Below, one piece after another: positions 1-6,117 of a DNA stretch of 6,615 nt (the stretch's first letter is position 1; each line of letters opens with the position of its first letter). This DNA comes from an uncultured Bacteroides sp. (GTDB taxonomy: Bacteria > Bacteroidota > Bacteroidia > Bacteroidales > Bacteroidaceae). Under the pieces are notes generated by a model. It was not told where the DNA came from and searched no databases. It was given only the letters and a program-made list of their open reading frames with translations. The stretch covers positions 1-6,615 of the forward strand of contig USSR01000391.1 in NCBI GenBank assembly GCA_900557355.1, in the 5' to 3' direction. The position numbers and the translations under genes were made by a program.

Positions 1-1
1 T

Positions 2-91
2 TCTAAACAATCGCTATTCTGTACGAATAAAAATTTGGGGTTGACTGGATTTGACCACCTAACCGATTTTTTAAGAGAAAACAAAAGATAA
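2..91 (+). CDS. Possible 3' end of an upstream gene (partial)
   Basis: Reading from base 2 gives 29 codons without a stop, ending ...LTDFLRENKR before two TAA codons at 89-94. The start lies outside the window. I do not recognise the protein. The main reason to take it seriously is that a clear intrinsic terminator begins 8 bases after the stop, as expected for a gene end. If real, it is probably the chromosomal neighbour next to which the element inserted. A run of 29 open codons can occur by chance, so this is tentative. Confidence 0.35.
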   Translation, partial: SKQSLFCTNKNLGLTGFDHLTDFLRENKR

Positions 92-98
92 TAAAAAG

Positions 99-132
99 AA
101 AGGAAATGCCGATAAATAGGGCGTTTCCTTTT
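99..132 (+). terminator. Intrinsic terminator
   Basis: A 12-bp stem pairs 99-110 (AAAGGAAATGCC) with 120-131 (GGCGTTTCCTTT), with one G-T wobble and a 9-nt loop at 111-119. A T-rich 3' arm follows. It probably ends transcription of the partial gene at the left edge and shields the integrase region from read-through. Confidence 0.7.
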
Positions 133-177
133 GTCTTATGCTCTTGTCTTAAACTTTGTTGTTTTCCTTTTTTTAGC

Positions 178-212
178 TGTTATTTATGTGCTTTTTGTTA
201 CTCGCTTGTTAC
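178..212. repeat. Left copy of 35-bp end repeat, candidate attL
   Basis: This 35-bp sequence starts TGTTATTTATGT and matches 6548-6582 at 31 of 35 positions with no gaps. The first 12 bases are identical. It lies about 70 bp before the integrase start, the usual place for an attachment site of a tyrosine-recombinase element. Similarity between the copies begins abruptly at 178, and the bases to the left differ. That fits a junction between chromosome on the left and element on the right. The mismatches mean it is not a simple perfect duplication. The alternative is that both copies are only integrase-binding arms. Confidence 0.45.
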
Positions 213-268
213 TCGTTTTTGAATGTAAATACTTATATTTGTGGCGGTAACAAATTAGTAATAACAAA
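194..268. repeat. GTTAC motif array upstream of int (integrase-binding candidates)
   Basis: Four copies of a TTTGTTAC-like motif lie here. Two are direct at 194-201 and 205-212, 11 bp apart and so on one helix face. Two are inverted at 247-254 (GTAACAAA) and 261-268 (ATAACAAA). Similar motifs recur at the right edge at 6501-6508 (inverted), 6564-6571 and 6575-6582. Short repeats at both ends of an element next to its integrase gene are typical of arm- or core-type sites for tyrosine recombinases. The inverted pair overlaps the start of the likely int transcript, so binding could also regulate int. Confidence 0.5.
234..241 (+). promoter_or_regulatory. Bacteroidetes -7 box for int
   Basis: TATATTTG matches the Bacteroidetes sigma-ABfr -7 consensus TAnnTTTG exactly and lies 40 bp before the integrase ATG. 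No good TTTG -33 element is seen at the usual 19-21 bp; the nearest candidate, TTG at 206-208, is too far upstream. The GTTAC array surrounds the box, so integrase or a partner could repress it. Confidence 0.45.
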
Positions 269-281
269 ATAAGGCGCATTT

Positions 282-1532
282 ATGGCAAGAAAAGTACAAA
301 AACTCTTCAAAACGCCTGCAGAATTGATGGCAGGTTATTTCCCTGAACCTACAAAAGAGGAAAAGGAACGACTCAAAAATCGACCAAAAGAACCTATTAA
401 ATTAAGAGTGAAAATACTATCAAATAGTCTTTCCCTTTATTTGGATTTGTATAAGGACGGTAAACGGCAATATGAATTTTTAAAGTTGTACCTGAATGAA
501 GAAACCGATTTATCAGTAAAGGAGCAAAACCGACAGACTTTAGAAGTAGCATATACTATCCTCCATGAAAAGATAGCCGAACTGAACAAAAGGGGGGCTG
601 GTTTTATATCCCCTAAGGGGAAAGTAAATCTTATTGCCTACATTTTATATCAAGCTGATGAGGCATTAAAAAGAAGTGGTAATAAACATGGTTATTACTA
701 CACATTACAGGCTTTGGCAAAGCATATATCTTTGTATTCAGGGGATGATACCCAGTTGAAGCAAGTAGATAAAGATTATATTAAGGGTTTTATTTCTTAT
801 CTGAAAACAGCTAAGAACTTTAATTATCAAAGAACAGGAACAGATAGAGATAAGGAGATAACTTTGAGTCTGAATACACAACATAATTTATTTATGAAGT
901 TCAAGTATGTGCTTAGAAAAGCTGTTAAAGCTGATATTATAACCATAAATCCTATAGATAAATTGGATAATGACGATAAGCCTAAAGATGAGGAGGGGAC
1001 GCGGGAGTTTCTTACAGTGGATGAAATTAAAAAGCTGATAGTAACTTCTTGTAAGAATGATATTTTGAGACGGGCTTTTCTCTTTTGTTGTTTAGTAGGA
1101 TTAAGATATAGCGATGTCTCATCTATTACATGGGGAGAATTAGCCAAAGATAATGACGGTAGTGTATTATTGAGGTTTAAGATGAAGAAAGTAAAACGGG
1201 GTGAAAATGCTTATATTAGTGATGAGGCTTTGAAATGGTTGCCAGAACGAGGGAATGCTAGTGATGAGAATACAATATTTTCCTTACCTAAGAATGATAG
1301 TGCAAATAAGCAATTAGCTCGATGGGTGAAATCTGCAGGAATAAATAAACATATTACATTTCATTGTTCTCGACATACGGCAGCTACCTTAAATTTGTCA
1401 TTAGGTACTCCAATAGAAACCGTTTCAAAGATGATGGGGCATACAAAAATAGCTACTACACAGATTTATGCTAAAATCATAGATAAGAAGCAGAAAGAGG
1501 CAGTAAATAGACAAAACGGTATATTCGATTAA
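282..1532 (+). CDS. Tyrosine site-specific recombinase (integrase)
   Basis: This 416-aa protein cuts and rejoins DNA at attachment sites to integrate and, with a partner, excise the element. The length is typical of Bacteroidetes element integrases. An N-terminal arm-binding domain spans roughly residues 35-105, a SAM-like core-binding domain about 113-225, and the catalytic domain about 240-405. The catalytic set is complete: R275 in GLRYSDV, a lysine in the beta-hairpin (K302, K303 or K305), H361 and R364 in HCSRH, H387 in MMGHTKI and nucleophile Y396 in TTQIYAK. The ATG at 282 follows a weak AAGG (271-274); no better start is seen. It faces into the element from the left end, with GTTAC motifs and the candidate attL just upstream. 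The precise subfamily and target site cannot be told from sequence alone. Confidence 0.95.
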   Translation: MARKVQKLFKTPAELMAGYFPEPTKEEKERLKNRPKEPIKLRVKILSNSLSLYLDLYKDGKRQYEFLKLYLNEETDLSVKEQNRQTLEVAYTILHEKIAELNKRGAGFISPKGKVNLIAYILYQADEALKRSGNKHGYYYTLQALAKHISLYSGDDTQLKQVDKDYIKGFISYLKTAKNFNYQRTGTDRDKEITLSLNTQHNLFMKFKYVLRKAVKADIITINPIDKLDNDDKPKDEEGTREFLTVDEIKKLIVTSCKNDILRRAFLFCCLVGLRYSDVSSITWGELAKDNDGSVLLRFKMKKVKRGENAYISDEALKWLPERGNASDENTIFSLPKNDSANKQLARWVKSAGINKHITFHCSRHTAATLNLSLGTPIETVSKMMGHTKIATTQIYAKIIDKKQKEAVNRQNGIFD

Positions 1533-1580
1533 TAACTCTACTGTGTTTGTGGTGATAGAGATAAACTAAGAGTATTTGTT

Positions 1581-2429
1581 ATGATGGAAATTGTTAATAA
1601 TATAAAAGATTTTGTGAGCTATTACAACGCTTTAGTCAAAGAGATAGAAAGAATAACCCCATTAAAGAAGGGCATAGAATCTGTACTCAAAAGTGATTGT
1701 GATTGTGTTTATTATGAAAATAAAGAAATAGATGTGGTTGATGTAGATAGACAAATTTCAGAAATGCCTCAATTACCGCCATTGCAAGAAGTTTTGGAAC
1801 GGAAAAGACAATTTGAAGCCGATTGTGATGAAATGATTTTAAGTGGTGAAGATTTTTTGTTTCGTTCATTATTGAGGCTGTTTAAAAAATTACGATACTA
1901 CCCTACTGATTTACAATTTATCGATAAAGAACTCTATGATGCCAAAATCATTGTAGATGTGACTTTGAATTTAGGAGTACATGTTATTGGTAATTATGAA
2001 AGCAGTTATGGCTTTTTTGATGCTATAGAAGAGAGGAGAGAGGTTTTGATGAAAGATTCACGAGGTTCTGAACAAAAGGGCGTAGGACAAGATGAAACCG
2101 AATTTCCAAAAGAGTTAAATATTGGCAACGCTATAGAATTATTTCATAAAGCAATAGAAGTAGGTTTGATTGAGTTGATAGATGGTAAATACCACTGGAC
2201 GAGAAGTAACGTTTTGCTAGCTTATTTTTGTGGTAAAATTTATTGTGGTGATAGCTTTGATATAGATCCAACAACAAAAGAGTATGTGATTAAGCGTGGC
2301 AGTGCTTTTTTTCCAGAGACAGCTATTTGTAGTCTATTTGGGTTGAAAAATTTGGGGCAGTCACGGCTTCAGATAGAACGATTGCCGAAAGGATATGAAG
2401 AAATTGACAGATTATTCAAGATAATTTAG
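1581..2429 (+). CDS. Uncharacterised 282-aa mobile-element protein
   Basis: The gene starts 48 bp after the integrase stop on the same strand, so the two may share a transcript. I do not recognise a named family. The N-terminal half (about 1-150) is charged and mainly helical, with an acidic stretch near 38-60 and a basic helix at 94-106. After a polar linker (about 155-175) comes a compact C-terminal region (about 174-281) with the pattern FPKELN, LFHKAIEVGLIE, YHWTR, VLLAYFCGKIY and then GLKNLG. This resembles C-terminal regions of conserved hypothetical proteins carried by Bacteroides mobile elements (recall of the pattern, not a search). There is no signal peptide or membrane segment, so it is probably cytoplasmic. 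A regulatory or element-maintenance role is only a guess. The start could be either of two adjacent ATG codons; AAGAG at 1567-1571 is a weak ribosome site. Confidence 0.8.
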   Translation: MMEIVNNIKDFVSYYNALVKEIERITPLKKGIESVLKSDCDCVYYENKEIDVVDVDRQISEMPQLPPLQEVLERKRQFEADCDEMILSGEDFLFRSLLRLFKKLRYYPTDLQFIDKELYDAKIIVDVTLNLGVHVIGNYESSYGFFDAIEERREVLMKDSRGSEQKGVGQDETEFPKELNIGNAIELFHKAIEVGLIELIDGKYHWTRSNVLLAYFCGKIYCGDSFDIDPTTKEYVIKRGSAFFPETAICSLFGLKNLGQSRLQIERLPKGYEEIDRLFKII

Positions 2430-2443
2430 TTTTAATAGCTTTT

Positions 2444-2511
2444 TATAGCCCAATAGAAATAAATATACTTCCCAATAAATTTCCCAATGAACTCCCCAAT
2501 ATAGCCCAATA
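2444..2511. repeat. CCCAAT iteron-like cluster
   Basis: CCCAAT occurs five times at 2449, 2471, 2483, 2495 and 2505, with centre spacings of 22, 12, 12 and 10 bp, near whole helical turns. The outer two sit inside a perfect 12-bp direct repeat, TATAGCCCAATA, at 2444-2455 and 2500-2511. One inverted copy (ATTGGG) lies at 2648-2653, right before the start of the HTH gene. The cluster lies immediately upstream of the hairpin and replication operon. It may be a set of binding sites for Rep or for the HTH protein, acting in initiation or as an operator. Confidence 0.6.
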
Positions 2512-2534
2512 TTTTCTTTTTCCTTTCTTTCAGA

Positions 2535-2593
2535 TATTTGCAACATCCATTACAACAGTGATAGTTGGTAGCACTGTTGTAGGTGTGCAAATA
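2535..2593. other. Long two-part hairpin, candidate replication origin
   Basis: An outer perfect 8-bp stem (TATTTGCA at 2535-2542 with TGCAAATA at 2586-2593) encloses an inner perfect 10-bp stem (TACAACAGTG at 2551-2560 with CACTGTTGTA at 2572-2581). The loop is 11 nt (2561-2571, ATAGTTGGTAG). Unpaired stretches of 8 and 4 nt separate the stems. A hairpin with an exposed loop beside direct repeats and just upstream of a rolling-circle-type rep operon matches the usual layout of a double-strand origin. It could instead be a leader structure or an operator. There is no U-run, so it is not a terminator. Confidence 0.5.
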
Positions 2594-2594
2594 A

Positions 2595-2616
2595 ACTGTA
2601 TCGACCAACGTACAGT
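2595..2616. repeat. Second small inverted repeat upstream of HTH gene
   Basis: ACTGTA (2595-2600) and TACAGT (2611-2616) form a perfect 6-bp inverted repeat around a 10-nt spacer. It starts 2 bp after the long hairpin. In this position it could be a dimeric operator for the HTH protein or part of the origin. A 6-bp match alone is weak evidence. Confidence 0.3.
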
Positions 2617-2656
2617 ATTAAGGCACAACTCCATAAAATAATAAATAATTGGGACT

Positions 2657-2959
2657 ATGGAGCATGAGATTTTAAATAAGTTGGAAGCAATAGAGCGTTA
2701 CACTCTATTAGCTGCAAAGAATGTGCTTTGCTTTGATGATGTGGCACTACTTACAGGATTTAGTAAAAGCCACCTGTATAAACTGACTTGTAGCCACCAG
2801 ATACCACACTACAAGCCCAACGGCAAACAAATATACTTTGATCGTGCAGAGGTTGAGGCATGGATGAAACAAAATAGGGTAGCCACTACACAAGAAATGG
2901 ACCAGAAAGCAATAAACTATGTTGTTACAGGTAGGATGCAGAAAGGGGGTGCTTTATGA
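2657..2959 (+). CDS. Excisionase-like helix-turn-helix protein (HTH_17 type)
   Basis: This 100-aa cytoplasmic protein carries a winged-helix DNA-binding domain of the MerR/excisionase kind at about residues 25-72. Recognition-helix residues are in LLTGFSKSHLYKLT, a wing around PHYKPNGKQIYFDRAEVEAWM (44-70), and a short polar tail follows. Proteins of this type act as recombination directionality factors or local repressors. Here it opens the replication operon, so it may link excision with replication by binding the CCCAAT or inverted repeats upstream. The stop codon overlaps the next ATG (ATGA at 2956-2959), indicating translational coupling. No strong ribosome site precedes the ATG; an inverted CCCAAT copy ends 3 bp before it. 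Xis versus repressor cannot be settled from sequence. Confidence 0.85.
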   Translation: MEHEILNKLEAIERYTLLAAKNVLCFDDVALLTGFSKSHLYKLTCSHQIPHYKPNGKQIYFDRAEVEAWMKQNRVATTQEMDQKAINYVVTGRMQKGGAL

Positions 2960-3492
2960 TTACTCCTAATATTCGTTACTATGCAAGAATGGAAGATTGC
3001 ACAGGCAATGGCAAAACACCTAAATATAGGATAACTGCACAAGCGGGCTATTTTCCACCGATGGAAACCATAATAGGGAGAGACGGCAAAGTATCAATGT
3101 ACCTGCAAGTAAGCAAAGACAGTGGTAGCAAGAAAGACAATTCACCTGCTATGAAATTACAAGCAAAAGATAGTCTAAACTTTACAGGGCTGAAAGATTA
3201 CTTTGTTGATGGAAAATTGAGCGGCTTTGCCTATGGCTATCCTTTGGCGACTGAAACATATAGTAGTAAACAAAAGTCTAACCCTTTTTATGACTACAAA
3301 GATGATGGTTATCTTTTCATTATCCATCAAGATAAGAACGCCAATACAGTAAGACCTACTGTTATTGAATTAATTGTATTAGACGGTGCAAAAGTCCTAA
3401 TTTCTTCATACTGTAAGCAGCTTATGATGGGTGGGTTTGATGAGGCTATAAAATTTTTGAGAGAACAGGCTGAACAAGTAGATGCCTTATAA
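2956..3492 (+). CDS. Unknown 178-aa protein between HTH and Rep genes
   Basis: I do not recognise this protein. It has no signal peptide or membrane segment. The N-terminal two thirds (about 1-120) is mixed strand-like sequence rich in Y, K, G and S, with QAGYFPPMETIIGR and LSGFAYGYPLATET. A hydrophobic stretch (FIIHQD, then TVIELIVLDGAKVLISSYCKQL, about 121-156) leads to a C-terminal helix (FDEAIKFLREQAE). It overlaps the HTH gene by 4 bp with a good ribosome site (GAAAGGGGG at 2941-2949), and the rep gene starts 33 bp downstream. In filamentous phages and their satellites the small gene beside rep often encodes a single-strand DNA-binding protein (gpV, RstB). By position and size this could be an analogue, but I see no sequence match that proves it. 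Confidence 0.85.
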   Translation: MITPNIRYYARMEDCTGNGKTPKYRITAQAGYFPPMETIIGRDGKVSMYLQVSKDSGSKKDNSPAMKLQAKDSLNFTGLKDYFVDGKLSGFAYGYPLATETYSSKQKSNPFYDYKDDGYLFIIHQDKNANTVRPTVIELIVLDGAKVLISSYCKQLMMGGFDEAIKFLREQAEQVDAL

Positions 3493-3525
3493 TAATATGT
3501 AGTTTGTACCCTAATTTTGGTAACA

Positions 3526-4461
3526 ATGTATGATAAGGTAAAATTATGGACAGCAAGAACTAGAGAAACTCCAGATGTAAGCAAGTTTTTGGATAGAGCA
3601 AAAGACCAGATAGACCATGAAACAGGTGAGGTTTGCACCTTTGGCAGTTTGGAGGGCTTGAAAGTGTCTATCTATACAGGTGGAATATCGATAATAGGCA
3701 GTTTGGCAAAGTATTTATACCCTAACAATATTTACCCACTGGATAGACATACCACAGCCCAAGCAATAGAAAAACTATCAGATAGTCTGCATATTAATTT
3801 AAATGATGCCAAAGTTACAGGATTGGAGTTTGGGACACAGTTTGTAATGGCACACCCAGTAGAAAACTATCTTTCAAAGTTGGGCGATATGCCAAAGCTA
3901 CTAAGGTATCACTTTGATGTAGGAACATTGTACTACAAGCCCAAAGGAAAACAGCAACTCAAAGTTTTTGCTTTCTATGATAAAAAAGCTGATGCAGTAG
4001 CTAAAAATATGGCTTTGCCCGTTACCTTTGATGAGGCTAACTTACTAAAGTATGAAATGAGGTTAAACAGACGATTGCCCCAACAGTTGGGAGTATCAGA
4101 GGTTACAGCCTCAACTCTATCAGAAAATCTCTTTTATCAATTATTGATGAAGCGATACCAAGATAGTTATTTTTCAATATCAAAGAATAACCAAATAAAA
4201 ACTGATGTTATGGATGAGATTAAGACCGTTTCAGATGCTTTTTATGTGTTTGTAGCCCGATTGATGACTCAAAGCGACCCGACACAAATAACGGATTTTT
4301 TGGAAGAATTAAAAGACGCTAAGGTATTTGACGATAGAAAATGCTACTCCAGATTAAAGAAAAAAATACAGGACGTATCAACAAAGGCAGTTTTAAAAAT
4401 ATCTAATGAGCTTATTAAAGAACTGGATGATGATATTAAAAATATCGGAGCTTACATCTGA
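3526..4461 (+). CDS. Replication initiation protein, phage gpII/RstA-like (gene II/X family)
   Basis: This is probably the rolling-circle initiator that nicks the element's origin. From ATG 3526 it has 311 residues and begins MYDKVKLW, a start typical of the family. An in-frame TTG at 3517 would add three residues, but the ATG is the more natural choice. Family-like features in order are GSLEGLKVSIYTGG then GSLAKYLYPNN (40-68), the TGLEFGTQFVMAHPVENYL block (98-116), VFAFYDKKAD (147-156) and LLKYEMRLNRRLP (173-185), followed by a charged helical C-terminus. This order fits Phage_CRI/Phage_X proteins of filamentous phages and related plasmids. I cannot assign a metal-binding HUH pair or the nicking tyrosine with confidence. 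It is the last gene of a three-gene operon and ends 43 bp before a strong terminator. Confidence 0.75.
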   Translation: MYDKVKLWTARTRETPDVSKFLDRAKDQIDHETGEVCTFGSLEGLKVSIYTGGISIIGSLAKYLYPNNIYPLDRHTTAQAIEKLSDSLHINLNDAKVTGLEFGTQFVMAHPVENYLSKLGDMPKLLRYHFDVGTLYYKPKGKQQLKVFAFYDKKADAVAKNMALPVTFDEANLLKYEMRLNRRLPQQLGVSEVTASTLSENLFYQLLMKRYQDSYFSISKNNQIKTDVMDEIKTVSDAFYVFVARLMTQSDPTQITDFLEELKDAKVFDDRKCYSRLKKKIQDVSTKAVLKISNELIKELDDDIKNIGAYI

Positions 4462-4504
4462 AAAGTCTCATAGATAATAATCTATTTCATTAACTAAATA
4501 TGAG

Positions 4505-4537
4505 AAAGCTACTCTATTGATTAAGTAGAGTAGCTTT
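4505..4537 (+). terminator. Strong intrinsic terminator of the rep operon
   Basis: A perfect 12-bp stem (AAAGCTACTCTA at 4505-4516 with TAGAGTAGCTTT at 4526-4537) has a 9-nt loop and ends in a run of five T. It sits 43 bp past the rep stop and is well placed to end the HTH-178aa-rep transcript. Confidence 0.85.
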
Positions 4538-4654
4538 TTACAGTTTATATAAGCTATAATATATTGGTATTTTAGCGACTTTCTCTATTTGGGTGACACA
4601 TTGTATTCCTCATTCTATAAAATGGTCTAAAATAAGAGAAGGGGGTAGTAATAT

Positions 4655-4686
4655 AAAGGGGAGAGGGATGAATTTCACTCCCCTTT
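4655..4686 (-). terminator. Terminator for the 211-aa gene (possibly bidirectional)
   Basis: AAAGGGGAG at 4655-4663 pairs perfectly with CTCCCCTTT at 4678-4686 (9 bp, 14-nt loop). Read on the minus strand it lies about 60 bp beyond the stop of the 211-aa gene and is followed by a weak AT-rich tail. It lies between two convergent transcripts and may stop both. The other sequence in the 4538-4748 gap shows no gene or strong signal. Confidence 0.6.
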
Positions 4687-4748
4687 GTATAAAATGCAGG
4701 TTTGGTTTTTATTTTTTTCTGAATTTGTTTGGTGCCTAGGATATCTGA

Positions 4749-5384
4749 CTATAGATAAAGAGCGTTTTTTATTTGAGCTAATTTTTTTGTATAATCACGT
4801 ATCATATTTTGTATATTATGTGTCGGATCGATAAGTTCTAATTGCTTTAATAAAAAATCAGTAGAGATATGTTTGTCTCCCTCTGGAAAGTCTGATTTTA
4901 TATATATTATATTTTCAATCTCCTTATCAAATCCAAAAATCCAATTGCCTAACATTAAATTTCCTCTATTGTTTTTTGACCTACATTTATGAGTAATGGT
5001 CCAACCTATTCCAATCTTTGGATAACTAACAGTAAACTTTTTGTATTCTCCTAATATCTCTTTAGCTATGGGTATAAGCCTTTCTCTTTGTGTAGAATAA
5101 GAACTAAAATTAATTTCATTAGAAGATTCCTCATGATAAGATAATGCTAAATTAGCTAAACTAAGCGTAACTATGCCTAATTCTGTACAAGGAAACTCGC
5201 TTTTGAGAGTATCAATTTTAGAATATCCAATAGGTTCATAGCTCTTAAAATCATTAAGATTTTCTTTCATGAACCTTTCAATTAGCAATTCTGCTTTTTG
5301 CTGCTTTGATACAGTTTTTTTTACTTGTGCATTTATGTTTGTACAAACAAAGAAAGCTAATAATATAATTAAGTAATTTCTCAT
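4749..5384 (-). CDS. Exported 211-aa protein of unknown function
   Basis: A clear signal peptide (MRNYLIILLAFFVCTNINA) with likely cleavage after A19, before QV, sends the protein to the periplasm or beyond. The mature part is mostly helical and charged. Two segments, LNDFKSYEPIGYSKIDT (43-59) and THKCRSKNNRGN with the following LGNWIFGFD (131-153), resemble a pattern I recall from secreted Bacteroidetes hypothetical proteins (DPxSYEP and RAKNxFG-like); this is recall, not a search. No catalytic motif is evident. It stands apart from the replication module and in opposite orientation, so it is best read as cargo or a host gene. Its leader (AAAGTT before ATG) matches that of the 134-aa lipoprotein gene. 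No convincing promoter was found; TACATTTG on the minus strand (5616-5623) is about 230 bp upstream. Confidence 0.85.
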   Translation of the reverse strand: MRNYLIILLAFFVCTNINAQVKKTVSKQQKAELLIERFMKENLNDFKSYEPIGYSKIDTLKSEFPCTELGIVTLSLANLALSYHEESSNEINFSSYSTQRERLIPIAKEILGEYKKFTVSYPKIGIGWTITHKCRSKNNRGNLMLGNWIFGFDKEIENIIYIKSDFPEGDKHISTDFLLKQLELIDPTHNIQNMIRDYTKKLAQIKNALYL

Positions 5385-5490
5385 AACTTTATTTCTTTAC
5401 TAGTATATGGTGTGCTATTGTAGTATTTACATAACTATATAATGCAGTAATCACTAAAATCACACCGTACTGATTTTCTACAACTATTAG

Positions 5491-5519
5491 TAATACCGGA
5501 GCGTTTTGCTCCAGTATTA
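5491..5519 (-). terminator. Hairpin terminator downstream of lipoprotein gene
   Basis: TAATACCGGAGC (5491-5502) pairs with GCTCCAGTATTA (5508-5519) around a GTTTT loop: 12 positions with one C-A mismatch on this strand, which becomes a G-T wobble on the minus strand. It lies about 118 bp past the lipoprotein stop and 42 bp past the small peptide ORF. The U-tract is weak, so termination is likely rather than certain. An 11-bp direct repeat (TACAACTATTA at 5479-5489 and 5553-5563) brackets it. Confidence 0.5.
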
Positions 5520-5560
5520 ATTGGTTGCTAAAATGGTAGATTATTCCCAATTTACAACTA

Positions 5561-5632
5561 TTACTTCTTCCCTGTTAAGCCGCCTAATAGAAAGCAAGCT
5601 CCCCATACTATTAAACAAATGTAGAATAACAT
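5561..5632 (-). CDS. Possible 23-aa membrane peptide
   Basis: A minus-strand ATG 4 bp after the lipoprotein stop opens a 23-codon frame. The product begins MLFYICLIVWGACFLL and ends GGLTGKK: one continuous hydrophobic segment closed by two lysines, the profile of a single-pass membrane peptide. The tight spacing suggests translational coupling to the lipoprotein gene, and a hairpin terminator follows. No Shine-Dalgarno is seen, as is usual in this phylum. So short an ORF can arise by chance; the membrane-like composition and placement are the only support. Confidence 0.4.
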   Translation of the reverse strand: MLFYICLIVWGACFLLGGLTGKK

Positions 5633-5636
5633 AGCT

Positions 5637-6041
5637 CTAGCGTTTTGAGAAATTATCTGTTTCTGCTGTTCCCCAATTTGATGAGGTAGTATGTTTCATG
5701 TAATAGGTAACAGTCATGGCAGAACCGGAAATTGTAGCATTTGTGTATCTGTATTCAAAGCTGCCCATATACTTAATGATAAAATTATTGAAGGTGACTT
5801 GATTCCCATCAATAGTATAAGTTCCTGACGACAATCTCCCATCCATTACAAAATTGCTGTCAGCAAAATATCCCTCAACTTTTGAATCAGAAGTAAACTT
5901 GATAATAAGGTAATCATCAGCATACTTTGTAACCCATTCAGTACCGGATAGAGAGTTTTTTTCATCATCATCGCTTGAACACGCAGAGAACGTTAAAAAC
6001 ATAGCTGTAAGTAACAGCGTCATACATAGAAACTTTTTCAT
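5637..6041 (-). CDS. Small lipoprotein, probably surface-exposed
   Basis: The 134-aa product starts with a lipoprotein signal peptide (MKKFLCMTLLLTAMFLTFSA) and a lipobox FSAC, so C21 is lipidated after cleavage. Residues 22-27 (SSDDDE) fit the acidic lipoprotein export signal known in Bacteroidetes, which directs transfer to the outer face of the outer membrane. The mature domain (about 30-134) starts LSGTEWV and consists of alternating strands (YLIIKF, GTYTIDGNQVTFNNFIIKY, AMTVTYYM). This is typical of small beta-barrel, lipocalin-like Bacteroides lipoproteins. The ligand is unknown. The ATG is preceded by an AAAGTT leader like that of the 211-aa gene. Upstream are a small hairpin and a 147-nt rod, so the gene may have a long structured leader. 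Confidence 0.88.
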   Translation of the reverse strand: MKKFLCMTLLLTAMFLTFSACSSDDDEKNSLSGTEWVTKYADDYLIIKFTSDSKVEGYFADSNFVMDGRLSSGTYTIDGNQVTFNNFIIKYMGSFEYRYTNATISGSAMTVTYYMKHTTSSNWGTAETDNFSKR

Positions 6042-6090
6042 AACTTTTCTTTTTATAGTTAAACATAAAGTGAATAATTCAATCTCATTT

Positions 6091-6114
6091 CACGTTCAAT
6101 ATAAAAAGAACGTG
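6091..6114 (-). other. Leader hairpin upstream of lipoprotein gene
   Basis: CACGTTC (6091-6097) pairs perfectly with GAACGTG (6108-6114) around an A-rich 10-nt loop. It ends 50 bp before the lipoprotein ATG. Its 6111-6114 arm is also needed for an alternative helix with 6172-6178, so the two cannot form together. Confidence 0.45.
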
Positions 6115-6117
6115 GGC

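Noticed and set aside
827..1147. 106-aa minus-strand ORF inside the integrase gene
   Set aside because: It lies wholly opposite a well-supported integrase coding region and its translation shows no domain or signal.
1687..1869. 60-aa minus-strand ORF inside the 282-aa gene
   Set aside because: Antisense shadow of the gene on the other strand; H/N-rich low-complexity end and no start signals.
3517..3525. TTG start for Rep, three codons upstream of the ATG
   Set aside because: The ATG at 3526 gives the family-like start MYDKVKLW; no ribosome site favours the TTG.
3327..3638. 103-aa minus-strand ORF across the 178-aa/rep junction
   Set aside because: It overlaps two plus-strand genes of a clear operon and has no recognisable features.
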